This document shows, piece by piece, positions 8,899 through 16,415 of a stretch of 64,000 nt of DNA (within the stretch, counting starts at the first letter, position 1; every line of letters begins with the position of its first letter). Made by a program: the position numbers and the translations under genes. Where the stretch lies: contig NZ_JACYUY010000012.1 of assembly GCF_014842025.1 (NCBI RefSeq), positions 1 to 64,000 of the forward strand, written 5' to 3'. Source of the stretch: Massilia sp. CFBP 13721 (GTDB lineage: Bacteria; Pseudomonadota; Gammaproteobacteria; Burkholderiales; Burkholderiaceae_D). The notes beneath the pieces are model-generated. The model was not told the origin of the DNA, did not search any database, and saw only the letters and a list, made by a program, of their open reading frames with translations.

Positions 8899-9018
8899 GA
8901 GGGCCTTGAGAAAGCGTAGCGAGCGGAAGGAGCGGCAGCCGAGATGCGCAGCTGTACGGAAGTACAGCGAGCATCGCAGGCTGTCGCGCCGACGCGCATT
9001 AGCTTTATCAAGGTCCTC
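8899..9018. repeat. 120-bp imperfect palindrome at the 3' end of the esterase gene
   Basis: Outer arms 8899-8915 and 9002-9018 are inverted copies with two mismatches in 17. The centre is a perfect hairpin: GCTGTAC-GGAA-GTACAGC (8951-8968). Between them further pairing (GATGC/GCATC, GGCAGCC/GGCTGTC) continues with small bulges. The right arm overlaps the stop codon of the esterase gene. No T-run follows, so it is not a simple terminator; it looks like a mobile palindromic repeat or a structured transcript end. The 100 bp before it (8797-8898) show nothing recognisable. Confidence 0.7.
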
Positions 9019-10141
9019 AGCGATGGGTACTGAAGAAACGCAGCATCTCGCGGCTGGCGTCCGGTCCCTTGCCGTCGGTATAGGAACCGCGCGCGCTGCC
9101 GCCCGACCAGGCGTGGCCGGCGCCGTGGATGACCCAGTGTTCACCATGCACCTTGCCGTCGGCGCGCTTGTGCATGGTGCGGGTAAAGGCGTGGCCATCG
9201 GGTACCCGGCCCGGTTCGATCGCCATGGCATGGGCGGCGTCGCGCGCCTGCACCATCAGCTCGTCGCCATTGGTCGGGTGCACGGTGTGGTCCTGGTCGC
9301 CATGGAAGACGATGATCGGGATCGCTTTACCGCGTTTGTTCTGGCGCTGCAATTGACCCTGCATCGCGGCCAGGGCCGAGGGCAGGTCGTGCGCGGACGC
9401 GTAGGGCAGGCCCGAGTGCACGCCGACGGCGGCGTACAGTTCCGGGTACAGCGTGCCCATGATGGTGGCCATGGCGCCGCCGGCGGACAGGCCGGCGACA
9501 TATACCTGGGCCGGGTCGATGCGGTATTGGCCCATGATCTCGCGGGTGATGCCGGCGATGATCGAGGGTTCGCCCTGGTCGCGCTTCTGGTCGACGGCGT
9601 TGAACCAGTTCCAGCAGCGCGAGGAATTGGCCTGACGCGATTGCGAGGGATAGACCACCAGGCAGCCGGTTTCCTCGGCCAGCGCATTCATTTGCGTGCC
9701 GGTGGCAAAGTCGTCCGGGTCTTGCGTGCAGCCGTGCAGCATCACGACGAGCGCCGTGGGTTTATGTTGCTCGCCCTGGTAATTGCTAGGAACATACAGT
9801 TTGTAACTGCGGGTGCCGGCGCGATTGGTAAAACTGCCTTCGCTGAAGGTGCCGGGCAAGAGTGCCGCCGGTTCGTTGGCGGCCGCGCCGCCGTGGCCGA
9901 ATTTACGGCTCAGTTCAGCCAGCATGTCGGGCACGTCTCCCGCTGAACGCAGGTTGGCCATGCCATTCGCCTGCGACAGGCCGCTCATCTGCGCCTGCGC
10001 CGCCTGGGTGAGCGCCGAGGCGTTTTTCAGGGCATCCTGGATCACCTTGTTGGTATCGACCTGGGGCTTCTTGATCAGGTTACGGGTCGCGGCACGCATT
10101 TGCGCGAGCAGTTTGTTATTCATGTTCATATTCATTTTCAT
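9017..10141 (-). CDS. PHB depolymerase family esterase
   Basis: 374 residues, alpha/beta hydrolase of the esterase_phb family. The oxyanion motif LHGCTQDPDDFA is at about residues 133-144, the nucleophile box is GLSAGGAM, the acid is in FHGDQDHTVHP and the catalytic His is in GAGHAWSG. Family members hydrolyse polyhydroxybutyrate oligomers, or esters such as feruloyl groups. A long Gln/Ala-rich N-terminal stretch (residues 1-75) precedes the domain and no signal peptide is seen, which favours an intracellular enzyme. The RHH regulator is 20 bp upstream on the same strand. The gene's start codon is followed by a short Met-Asn repeat. Confidence 0.88.
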   Translation of the reverse strand: MKMNMNMNNKLLAQMRAATRNLIKKPQVDTNKVIQDALKNASALTQAAQAQMSGLSQANGMANLRSAGDVPDMLAELSRKFGHGGAAANEPAALLPGTFSEGSFTNRAGTRSYKLYVPSNYQGEQHKPTALVVMLHGCTQDPDDFATGTQMNALAEETGCLVVYPSQSRQANSSRCWNWFNAVDQKRDQGEPSIIAGITREIMGQYRIDPAQVYVAGLSAGGAMATIMGTLYPELYAAVGVHSGLPYASAHDLPSALAAMQGQLQRQNKRGKAIPIIVFHGDQDHTVHPTNGDELMVQARDAAHAMAIEPGRVPDGHAFTRTMHKRADGKVHGEHWVIHGAGHAWSGGSARGSYTDGKGPDASREMLRFFSTHR

Positions 10142-10161
10142 CTGGCTTCCTTTTGTGCGCT

Positions 10162-10575
10162 TTATAAGATGCGCTCTGCCAATGCGGTCTTGACGGCACT
10201 GCTGGCATGCAGCGCGCCCAGGACCGAAATCGATTCGATGGTGGCCAGGGCCAGTTCGACGGGGACGTCGCTGGCGATGCTGGCCATGCCGAGCACCTGG
10301 ATCTGCAGCCGGATACCGGCTTGCTGCGCCGCTTCCAGGTCGGCCCGCGAGTAATGGTGCATGCCGAGCACGAGGCTGCGGCGGGCCACGGTTTGCCGGA
10401 CGACGTCGGCATGGGTATTGAGCTGGTTGCGGATGGCGGTGCGGATCAGGTCGGTACGGTTGCTGTAAAAACCTTCACTCACCAGTAAATCGATCTGGCC
10501 CAGGTCGATCATGCCCAGGTTGATCGTGATTTTTTCCGAATCCACGAGCTTCGGCTTCGTGTCGTGCGTGCTCAT
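10162..10575 (-). CDS. Ribbon-helix-helix (CopG-like) transcriptional regulator
   Basis: 137 residues from ATG 10575, which has GGGGT about 6 bases before it; an in-frame ATG exists at 10590. The N-terminus holds a ribbon-helix-helix motif: KITINLGMIDLGQIDLLV followed by GFYSNRTDLIRTAIRNQL. The C-terminal half is helical and may mediate oligomer formation. Its coupling to the PHB-type esterase suggests it controls that gene and itself. A cluster of ACCATC motifs sits 22 bp upstream of its start. Confidence 0.8.
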   Translation of the reverse strand: MSTHDTKPKLVDSEKITINLGMIDLGQIDLLVSEGFYSNRTDLIRTAIRNQLNTHADVVRQTVARRSLVLGMHHYSRADLEAAQQAGIRLQIQVLGMASIASDVPVELALATIESISVLGALHASSAVKTALAERIL

Positions 10576-10596
10576 AACTTGACCCCGCATGCTTAC

Positions 10597-10638
10597 ACCA
10601 TCCTTTCAAACCATCTCCGTACCATCCACATGGATGGT
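10597..10638. promoter_or_regulatory. Putative operator for the RHH regulator
   Basis: ACCATCC (10597), ACCATCT (10610) and ACCATCC (10621) form three direct repeats spaced 13 and 11 bases, followed by the inverted copy GGATGGT (10632-10638); the last two make CCATCCA-CA-TGGATGG. RHH proteins bind short tandem sites about one helical turn apart. The cluster lies between the divergent regulator and thioesterase genes, so it could control both. Confidence 0.5.
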
Positions 10639-10715
10639 TTTATTTGCTGCCAAGTCTACGCTCCTGAGTGTTGAGGTCAAGCGCAATTCGATTGAATCGG
10701 GTAATCTCTTTCTTC

Positions 10716-11153
10716 ATGAGTCCAGAATTACAACCCGGCCTGCGCTTCGCATGGCAGTACACGGTCCCGCCGCGCGCGACCGTGCCGCAGCTGTACCACG
10801 ACACCCCGTTTTGCCGCGACATGCCCGAGGTGCTGGCGACCGGCTACCTGGTCGGCATGATGGAACTGGCCTGCGTGCACGGCATGCTGCCCTTCCTCGA
10901 CTGGCCCCGCGAACAGAGTCTGGGCACCATGGTCAGCTTTCAACATTTGGCGCCGACGCCGCCCGGCATGCAGTTGCGCATCGAGGGCGAAGTGCTCGCC
11001 GTCGAAGGCCAGCGCGTGCGCTTCAAAGTGCAGGCTTGGGACGAGCAGGAGCGCATCTGCGAAGGCACGCACGAACGCTGCGTGATCGATGTCGACCGTT
11101 TCAATGCGCGTGTCGCAAACAAGCAACGCGCAACGTCCGGAGACGCCGCATGA
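10716..11153 (+). CDS. Thioesterase-like (hot-dog fold) protein
   Basis: 145 residues resembling FlK-type/hot-dog thioesterases. The N-terminal PGLRFAWQYTVPPRATVPQLY, the TGYLVGMMELACVHGMLPF helix and the VSFQHLAPTPPGM strand are characteristic. The substrate is probably an acyl-CoA. ATG 10716 (MSPELQ) is used instead of the upstream in-frame ATG 10668, since the extra residues are not typical. Its stop overlaps the ATG of the DUF1289 gene (ATGA), indicating translational coupling. Confidence 0.75.
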   Translation: MSPELQPGLRFAWQYTVPPRATVPQLYHDTPFCRDMPEVLATGYLVGMMELACVHGMLPFLDWPREQSLGTMVSFQHLAPTPPGMQLRIEGEVLAVEGQRVRFKVQAWDEQERICEGTHERCVIDVDRFNARVANKQRATSGDAA

Positions 11154-11353
11154 GCCTGGCATCTCCCGAACTGCAGACCCCGGTGCCTTCGCCCTGCATC
11201 AGCCTGTGCGAGATGGACGGGCGTACCGGTTTGTGCCGCGGCTGCCTGCGTACGATCGACGAGATCATTGCCTGGGGCACTGCCAGCGATGAGGACAAAC
11301 GGGCGGTGTGGGTCGAGATCCGCCGTCGCGAAGCGGACCTCGATTTTGGCTAA
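11150..11353 (+). CDS. DUF1289 protein
   Basis: 67 residues with the DUF1289 Cys pattern: PCISLCEMD, then GLCRGCLRTIDEI, and WGTASDEDKRAVW. The four Cys probably bind one metal ion. Function is unknown. It is overlapped at both ends: with the thioesterase at ATGA (11150-11153), and probably with the start of the metallo-beta-lactamase gene. Confidence 0.85.
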   Translation: MSLASPELQTPVPSPCISLCEMDGRTGLCRGCLRTIDEIIAWGTASDEDKRAVWVEIRRREADLDFG

Positions 11354-12449
11354 CCTGCCTGCGCAGTTGCCTCTGCATTTGCCCCCGACGATGCTTGTCT
11401 TCGAGCGCGGCTGGCTGTCGTCGAACAATGTGCTGTTCACGGGCGACGCCCCGGCGCTGCTCGACAGCGGCTACGTGACCCATGCGCCGCAGACGCTGGC
11501 GCTGGTACGGCATGCGCTTGATGGACGTCCGCTGGCGCGCCTGTTGAACACCCATCTGCATTCGGACCACTGCGGCGGCAATGGCGCGCTGCAGACAGCG
11601 TATGGCTGCCACACGGCGATCCCGGCAGGCGAGGCGGCCAAGGTCGCCGCCTGGGACGAGGAGGCGCTGAGTTTTCGCGCCACCGGCCAGCAATGCGCAC
11701 GCTTCACCTACGATGCGCTGCTGGCGCCGGGGCAAATGCTGGAACTGGGCGGCATGGCGTGGGAAGTGCTGGCGGCGCCGGGCCACGATCCGCATGCCGT
11801 GTTGCTGTTCTGCGCGCGCGAGGGCATCCTGATTGCGGGCGACGCGCTGTGGGAAAACGGGTTTGGCGTGATTTTTCCGGAACTCGATGGCGAATCCGGT
11901 TTCAGCGAAGCGCGCGCGACGCTCGACCTGATCGGCACGCTCGATGCGCGGGTGGTGATTCCGGGGCATGGACGCATGTTTACCAATGTGGCGGGCGCCC
12001 TGGGGCGGGCGTACGCGCGGCTCGATTATTTATCGGCCGATCCGAAGAAGAATGCGGAGAATGCGGTCAAGGTGCTCCTGAAATTCCTTCTGCTCGAGCG
12101 CCAGCGGATTGCGCTCAGTGCATTGCCGGCGCTGCTGGCGGCGATTCCGGTGGTCGCCAGCGCCATGCGGCAGATGGATATTGCTGGCCTGGCGACGGAT
12201 CCTGCGCTGGTTGAACGCGTGGGCAGCGAAGCTGCCCACCTTACGTCGCAAGGCGCGCCCCTCGGTCAGGTCGGTATCGCCACGACGCTTGCACAGACCC
12301 GTAAGGTGGGCGGATCCTCCGCCCACGCGTTCAACGCACAGTCGCATACCGCAGCGGACGCTTACATCGACCTCGCCACTTGGGCCGCATCCTCCCTGCT
12401 GCGCGCCAAGGCTGCCCGCATCGACGGCGCCGACCTGGTCGACGCATAA
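11346..12449 (+). CDS. Metallo-beta-lactamase fold hydrolase with an in-frame repeat insertion
   Basis: 367 residues from TTG 11346, which overlaps the DUF1289 stop; ATG 11391 (MLVFERGW) is the alternative. The metal site is complete: THLHSDHCGG, then PGHDPHA, AGDALWENG and IPGHGRMF. The C-terminal winged-helix-like extension is typical of glyoxalase II/LACTB2-like hydrolases. Roughly residues 290-329 are encoded by a 118-bp paired palindrome (12214-12331) that keeps the frame open, so the C-terminus probably differs from that of its relatives. Substrate unknown; as the third gene behind a thioesterase it may also act on thioesters. Confidence 0.82.
   Translation: MANLPAQLPLHLPPTMLVFERGWLSSNNVLFTGDAPALLDSGYVTHAPQTLALVRHALDGRPLARLLNTHLHSDHCGGNGALQTAYGCHTAIPAGEAAKVAAWDEEALSFRATGQQCARFTYDALLAPGQMLELGGMAWEVLAAPGHDPHAVLLFCAREGILIAGDALWENGFGVIFPELDGESGFSEARATLDLIGTLDARVVIPGHGRMFTNVAGALGRAYARLDYLSADPKKNAENAVKVLLKFLLLERQRIALSALPALLAAIPVVASAMRQMDIAGLATDPALVERVGSEAAHLTSQGAPLGQVGIATTLAQTRKVGGSSAHAFNAQSHTAADAYIDLATWAASSLLRAKAARIDGADLVDA
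12214..12331. repeat. REPIN inside a coding sequence
   Basis: Arm 1 (12214-12245) begins AACGCGTGGGC and ends GCCCACCTTACG; arm 2 (12300-12331) is its inverted copy, differing only in the middle of the hairpin loop. Each 32-bp arm is itself a hairpin. The 54-bp spacer has no other symmetry. The whole unit lies within the metallo-beta-lactamase frame. Confidence 0.85.
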
Positions 12450-12466
12450 ATTAGAGCCACCGATCT

Positions 12467-12484
12467 AGCACGATCGTGCTTTTT
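12467..12484 (+). terminator. Terminator after the metallo-beta-lactamase gene
   Basis: The perfect palindrome AGCACGATCGTGCT (12467-12480) is followed directly by TTTT. It lies 18 bp after the stop codon and 55 bp before the nitronate monooxygenase gene. Confidence 0.65.
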
Positions 12485-12538
12485 ATGAGGCTATAATCAT
12501 CAGCCAGTCCGAATAACCCCACGCCGAAAGAGCTGCCC

Positions 12539-13501
12539 ATGTCGCTGCCTACCGTACTGCAAAACCTTTCCTTGCCCGTGATTGCCTCGCCGATGTTCAT
12601 CGCCAGCGGTCCGGCCCTTGTCGCGGCGCAGTGCAAGGCGGGGATCGTCGGTTCCTTCCCGGCCCTGAACGCCCGTCCGGCCGAACTGCTCGATACCTGG
12701 CTGACCGATCTGCAGAAGGAGCTGGCCGACTACGCCGCTGCGAATCCGGGCGCAAAAGTCGGCCCGATCGCGGTGAACCAGATCGTGCACGCCTCCAACG
12801 CGCGCCTCGAGCACGACGTCGAAATCTGCGTCAAACACCAGGTGCCGATCATCATCTCGTCGCTGCGTGCGCCGCCGAAGGAGATGCTCGACGCCGTGCA
12901 CAGCTATGGCGGCATCGTGTTGCACGACGTGGTCTCGATCCGCCACGCGCACAAGGCGCTGGAAGCGGGCGTCGACGGCCTGATCCTGGTCGCGGCCGGC
13001 GCCGGCGGCCACGCCGGCGCCTTGTCTCCGTTCGCGCTGGTGGGCGAGGTGCGCAAATTCTTCGACGGCCCGATCGCCTTGTCCGGTTCGATCGCCACCG
13101 GCGACGCGATCCTGGCGGCGCAGGCGATGGGCGCCGATTTCGCCTACATCGGCTCGCGCTGGCTGGCGACGCAAGAGTCGAACGTCAGCGACGACTACCG
13201 CAACGCGATCGTCGAATCGAGCGCGGCCGACGTGGTGTACACCAATCTGTTTACGGGCGTGCACGGCAACTACCTGAAAAAATCGATCGTCAACGCCGGG
13301 CTCGATCCGGACGCGCTGCCGGAATCGGACAAGAGCAAGATGAGCTTTGGCGACGGCAGCTCGAAGGCCAAGGCCTGGCGCGACATCTGGGGCGCGGGCC
13401 AGGGCGTGGGCCTGATGCACGACGTGCCGACGGTGGCCGAGATGGTCGAACGCCTCGCGCGCGAATACGCCGCCGCACGCGCACGCCTGGCGCTGCGCTG
13501 A
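12539..13501 (+). CDS. Nitronate monooxygenase (NMO/2-nitropropane dioxygenase family)
   Basis: 320 residues, FMN-dependent TIM barrel. The N-terminal LPVIASPMFIASGP, the FMN phosphate motif region LVAAGAGGHAG with the catalytic-type His, and the late ALSGSIATGDAILAAQAMGA followed by YIGSRWLAT are typical. The family oxidises toxic alkyl nitronates such as propionate-3-nitronate, although several members are enoyl reductases. It stands alone between two terminator-like hairpins. Confidence 0.88.
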   Translation: MSLPTVLQNLSLPVIASPMFIASGPALVAAQCKAGIVGSFPALNARPAELLDTWLTDLQKELADYAAANPGAKVGPIAVNQIVHASNARLEHDVEICVKHQVPIIISSLRAPPKEMLDAVHSYGGIVLHDVVSIRHAHKALEAGVDGLILVAAGAGGHAGALSPFALVGEVRKFFDGPIALSGSIATGDAILAAQAMGADFAYIGSRWLATQESNVSDDYRNAIVESSAADVVYTNLFTGVHGNYLKKSIVNAGLDPDALPESDKSKMSFGDGSSKAKAWRDIWGAGQGVGLMHDVPTVAEMVERLAREYAAARARLALR

Positions 13502-13509
13502 AAGGGTAG

Positions 13510-13539
13510 GTAGGGTGGGCGCCCCCTGTGCCCACGCGG
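13510..13539. repeat. Single REP-like palindrome
   Basis: GTAGGGTGGGC..GCCCACGCGG shares the head (GTAGGGTGG) and tail (CCACGCGG) of the other repeats. It starts 9 bp after the nitronate monooxygenase stop. No partner arm was found close by. The stretch from here to 13683 has no gene. Confidence 0.65.
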
Positions 13540-13683
13540 AATGATGCACAGTGTTAGCCGGTTGAAAATGCCGACACGGCGCCACAAGCAAAGGCCTCTA
13601 TCGAGAGTAATGCGCTTCAGTGAAGCCTGAGCGAACTCTCTACCAGCGGTGAGCCAGGCAACACTGCCTGCGTTTCGATAATC

Positions 13684-13843
13684 GTAGGGCGGACCGGGCG
13701 GCGAACCGCTCAGTCCACGGCCGTTTCGTTGCATTCCTTCATACTAGGGAAGCCCGTACGTGCGCGCTCCGGGCTACTTGGCGCATTTCGATATGCACGA
13801 GAAAGGCCGTGGACGGAGCGGTTCGCCGCCCGGTCCACCCTAC
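13684..13843. repeat. REPIN, long-arm subtype
   Basis: Arm 1 starts GTAGGGCGGACCGGGCGGCG at 13684; arm 2 ends in the inverted copy at 13843. The arms match over about 40 bp with a few substitutions. Each arm contains the extra GGGCGGCGAACCGCTC hairpin missing from the short-arm repeats. The spacer holds a small hairpin, AGCCCG (13751) with CGGGCT (13770-13775). It lies between convergent genes, in a gene-free stretch (13502-13958). Confidence 0.85.
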
Positions 13844-13904
13844 GTATCGCGCCACTCGGCGTGCGCGATACGGCTTGGCATTAGCTCGAAGGCGTGGCAA
13901 ACCG

Positions 13905-13946
13905 CTTAACTGAACGGCATTACTCCATCCGGAGGCCTTTTTTTAC
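13905..13946 (+). terminator. Terminator-like hairpin preceded by a repeated 18-mer
   Basis: CTTAACTGAACGGCATTA at 13905-13922 is identical to 48-65. It is followed by CTCC-ATCC-GGAG and GCC plus seven T residues. The stem is short, so termination strength is uncertain. Confidence 0.45.
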
Positions 13947-13958
13947 AAAACCGGTTAT

Positions 13959-14600
13959 TTAGTTTACTCCATTTCCGGAGACTTTTACATCCGGAATCGG
14001 ATACTCGGTCTCCGGTTCCGCCGGCTTCAAATCTTCCTGGCGAATCGACCACAGCCCCGGCAGGTTGCGCCAGTAACCGTACACGTCCATGCCGAAACCG
14101 ACCACGAAGGCATTCGGCAGCGTCAATCCGATGATGTCGGCCGCGATCGGCTTGCTGCGTCCGATATCCTTGTCCGCGAACACGGCGATGATGACCTCGG
14201 CCGCCCCCATGTCGAGCAGGCGCTGTTTCACATGGGCCAGGGTTTCTCCCTCGTCGAGGATGTCGTCAAGCACGACGATCGTGCGTCCGGCCACGTTCTG
14301 GCGCGGGATGACTTTCCACACGACCTGGCCGCCGCGGTCATCGTCGCCGTAGCGGCTGACGTGGATGTAGTCGAACTCGAGCGGGAAGTCGAGCTGGGGC
14401 AGCAGGGTCCCCGTAAACACCACGGCGCCGCCCATCACGCCGAGCACCAGCGGAAAGCCGGCGCCGGGCGCCTGGAAACGCTCATTGAGCACGGCGGCGA
14501 CCTGGCTTACCGCCGCCTGCACCTGTGCTGGTGTGACGATCTCCTGCGCGTTCTGGAGCAGGGCCTGCGCGCGCGTAACATGAAAATCTTGCATGGACAT
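13959..14600 (-). CDS. hpt: Hypoxanthine-guanine phosphoribosyltransferase
   Basis: 213 residues from ATG 14600 (MSMQDFHV); MQDF at 14594 is the close alternative. The PRPP-binding motif IVVLDDILDEGETLAHV is intact, and FADKDIGRSKPIAADIIGL and the purine-recognition region FVVGFGMDVYGYWRNLPGLW follow the HPRT pattern. It salvages hypoxanthine and guanine to IMP and GMP. The C-terminus is slightly longer than usual and proline-rich. It is on the minus strand directly downstream of the liv-operon thioesterase (gap 81 bp), so it may receive read-through. Confidence 0.85.
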   Translation of the reverse strand: MSMQDFHVTRAQALLQNAQEIVTPAQVQAAVSQVAAVLNERFQAPGAGFPLVLGVMGGAVVFTGTLLPQLDFPLEFDYIHVSRYGDDDRGGQVVWKVIPRQNVAGRTIVVLDDILDEGETLAHVKQRLLDMGAAEVIIAVFADKDIGRSKPIAADIIGLTLPNAFVVGFGMDVYGYWRNLPGLWSIRQEDLKPAEPETEYPIPDVKVSGNGVN

Positions 14601-14681
14601 TGATGGATAAGGGGGCAATGCATCAATTATCGCGAAAATCGTCAATGACAGGCGGACATTTGGCAGGCTGCGGTGTGGGGG

Positions 14682-15125
14682 TTATTTTTCTTCTTTGCCA
14701 TGCATGACCATGATGGTTTGCTGCATCAGCACGCACAGGGTTTCCTGCCCGTCGCGAATGGCAAACACGTCCGCGCGGGTGACGACCAGCTTGCGTCCCG
14801 CCCGCACCACGGCGCCGCGCGCCACCAGCCGTTCGCCGTCCGCCGGCGCCATCAGGTTCAGCTTGTATTCGACGGTGAGCACCGACGCACCTGCCGGGGC
14901 CACGCTCATGGCTGCATAGCCGGCCGCCGAATCGGCGATCATGCCGACCACGCCGCCATGAATGAAACCGTGCTGCTGCTCGACGCCTTCCCAGTGCGGC
15001 AAACCGATCTCGGTACGGCCGTGTTCGACAAGTTCCAGGCTGGCCCGGATCAGGCGCATCGCCTGTTGGCGCGCGAAGCTGGCGCGCACTTGTTGCGCCA
15101 CCTGCGGATCGAGAGTCATGGTCAT
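14682..15125 (-). CDS. PaaI family thioesterase
   Basis: 147 residues, hot-dog fold. HGGVVGMIADSAAGYAAMS is the PaaI/YdiI-type active-site helix with the conserved HGG. A strong ribosome site (GAAGGGG) precedes ATG 15125. It is the last gene of the fadD-liv-paaK operon, 10 bp after the PaaK-like gene. In this setting it may release CoA from stalled or unwanted acyl-CoA products of the ligases. Confidence 0.85.
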   Translation of the reverse strand: MTMTLDPQVAQQVRASFARQQAMRLIRASLELVEHGRTEIGLPHWEGVEQQHGFIHGGVVGMIADSAAGYAAMSVAPAGASVLTVEYKLNLMAPADGERLVARGAVVRAGRKLVVTRADVFAIRDGQETLCVLMQQTIMVMHGKEEK

Positions 15126-15135
15126 CGCTACCCCT

Positions 15136-16389
15136 TCAGCTGTAATCGCGTGCGTCTTCAATGACCTTGCCGTCGTCGGGCAGCGAACCCGGCGCCACAA
15201 AGGCGACCTCGCCGCGCAGCTTGGTCACTTCGCGGATCGAGGCGGCGATCGCCGCTTCCAGTCCCGGGTCCGGCGTTCCCGCCACCTCGCACTGCAGCGT
15301 CATCAGATCGTTCGCCATCCGCCCCGAGACAAGCAGTCTCGCTTTCAGGATGTCCGGATGGCGGCGCACGATGTTTTGCACCTGCGACGCATGCACGAAC
15401 ATTGCCCGCACTTTGGTCGTCTGGTCGGCGCGGCCCAGCCAGCCGCGGATGCGGCTGTTGGTGCGCACACCCGGCGCCGCCTGGGGCAGCAGCGCCGACA
15501 AGTCGCCGGTGGCGAAGCGGATCAACGGATAGTCATCGTTGAACAGGGTGATCACGACTTCGCCGATATCGCCCGGCGCCACGGGTTCTCCGCTGCCGGG
15601 CCGCACGATTTCCAATAACACCTCTTCGTCGAGCACCATGCCCGGATCGAGCACGCCGTTCGTCTCCGTCTCGTAGGCGATGCTGCCGATATCGGCCGAG
15701 GCATAGGTCTGGAACACGTGCGGCACGCCGTGCTCATGAAACCAGCTGCGTAACGATTCCGGCAGCGCCTCGGCGCCGAGCAGGGCATTCCGCACGCTGC
15801 TGATGTCGAGGCCCGTTTCGCGTGCCTTTTCGATGATGATGCGCAGGAAGGAGGGCGTGCCGACATAGGTATCCGGGCGCAGCGCCGCCATCGCCTGCAC
15901 CTGCATTTCGGTCTGCCCGGTACCGGCCGGGATCACGCTGCAGCCGATGCGCGCGGCGCCGCTTTCGACCATGAAGGCGGCCGGCGTGAAGTGGTACGAA
16001 AAGCAGTTCTGCAGCAGGCCGCCGGCGCGCACGCCGGCCGCGAACAGCGGCCGCCCGAAGCGCCACCAGTCGGCGCCTCGTCCTTCGGGATCGAAGATCG
16101 GTCCGGGCGACATGAACACGTGCGCCAGATCGCTCGCCGCCGTCGCAGTCAAGCCGCCAAAGGGCGGATCGCGCTCCTGCAGCGCCTTCAAATCGGACTT
16201 ACGCGTCACCGGCAGTTGTGCCAGCGCGGCGCGGCTGGTGATGGCGTGCGGGTCGACCCCGTCCAGGATGTTCGCCCAGCCCGGCGCCGCCTGCGCCCGT
16301 GCGATCAGGGCCGGCAAGCGCGCCAGCAGGTCGCGTTCGCGTTCTGCCGGCGCGCGGGTTTCCAACGCATCGAGGGTGATGCCTGTCAT
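15136..16389 (-). CDS. Phenylacetate-CoA ligase (PaaK) family protein with degenerate ATP motif
   Basis: 417 residues of the AMP-forming ligase superfamily, PaaK branch. Recognisable pieces are VGTPSFLRIIIEKARETGLD, LLGAEALPESLR, FATGDLSALLP, the hinge region GWLGRADQTTKVRAMFV and the C-terminal lid ending in GKVIEDARD. The canonical SSGTTG phosphate loop is not present: FMSPGPIFDPEGR stands in its position. The usual YG-SE motif is replaced by YASADIGSIAYE. It may therefore bind a modified substrate or have lost the adenylation step. It follows livF by 26 bp. Confidence 0.8.
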   Translation of the reverse strand: MTGITLDALETRAPAERERDLLARLPALIARAQAAPGWANILDGVDPHAITSRAALAQLPVTRKSDLKALQERDPPFGGLTATAASDLAHVFMSPGPIFDPEGRGADWWRFGRPLFAAGVRAGGLLQNCFSYHFTPAAFMVESGAARIGCSVIPAGTGQTEMQVQAMAALRPDTYVGTPSFLRIIIEKARETGLDISSVRNALLGAEALPESLRSWFHEHGVPHVFQTYASADIGSIAYETETNGVLDPGMVLDEEVLLEIVRPGSGEPVAPGDIGEVVITLFNDDYPLIRFATGDLSALLPQAAPGVRTNSRIRGWLGRADQTTKVRAMFVHASQVQNIVRRHPDILKARLLVSGRMANDLMTLQCEVAGTPDPGLEAAIAASIREVTKLRGEVAFVAPGSLPDDGKVIEDARDYS

Positions 16390-16415
16390 GTGCTTCTCCG
16401 ATTAAGTAGAGGCGT

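Noticed and set aside
12214..13843. CRISPR-like array from repeated palindromes
   Set aside because: The repeats are inverted pairs at irregular distances with no unique equal-length spacers and no cas genes.
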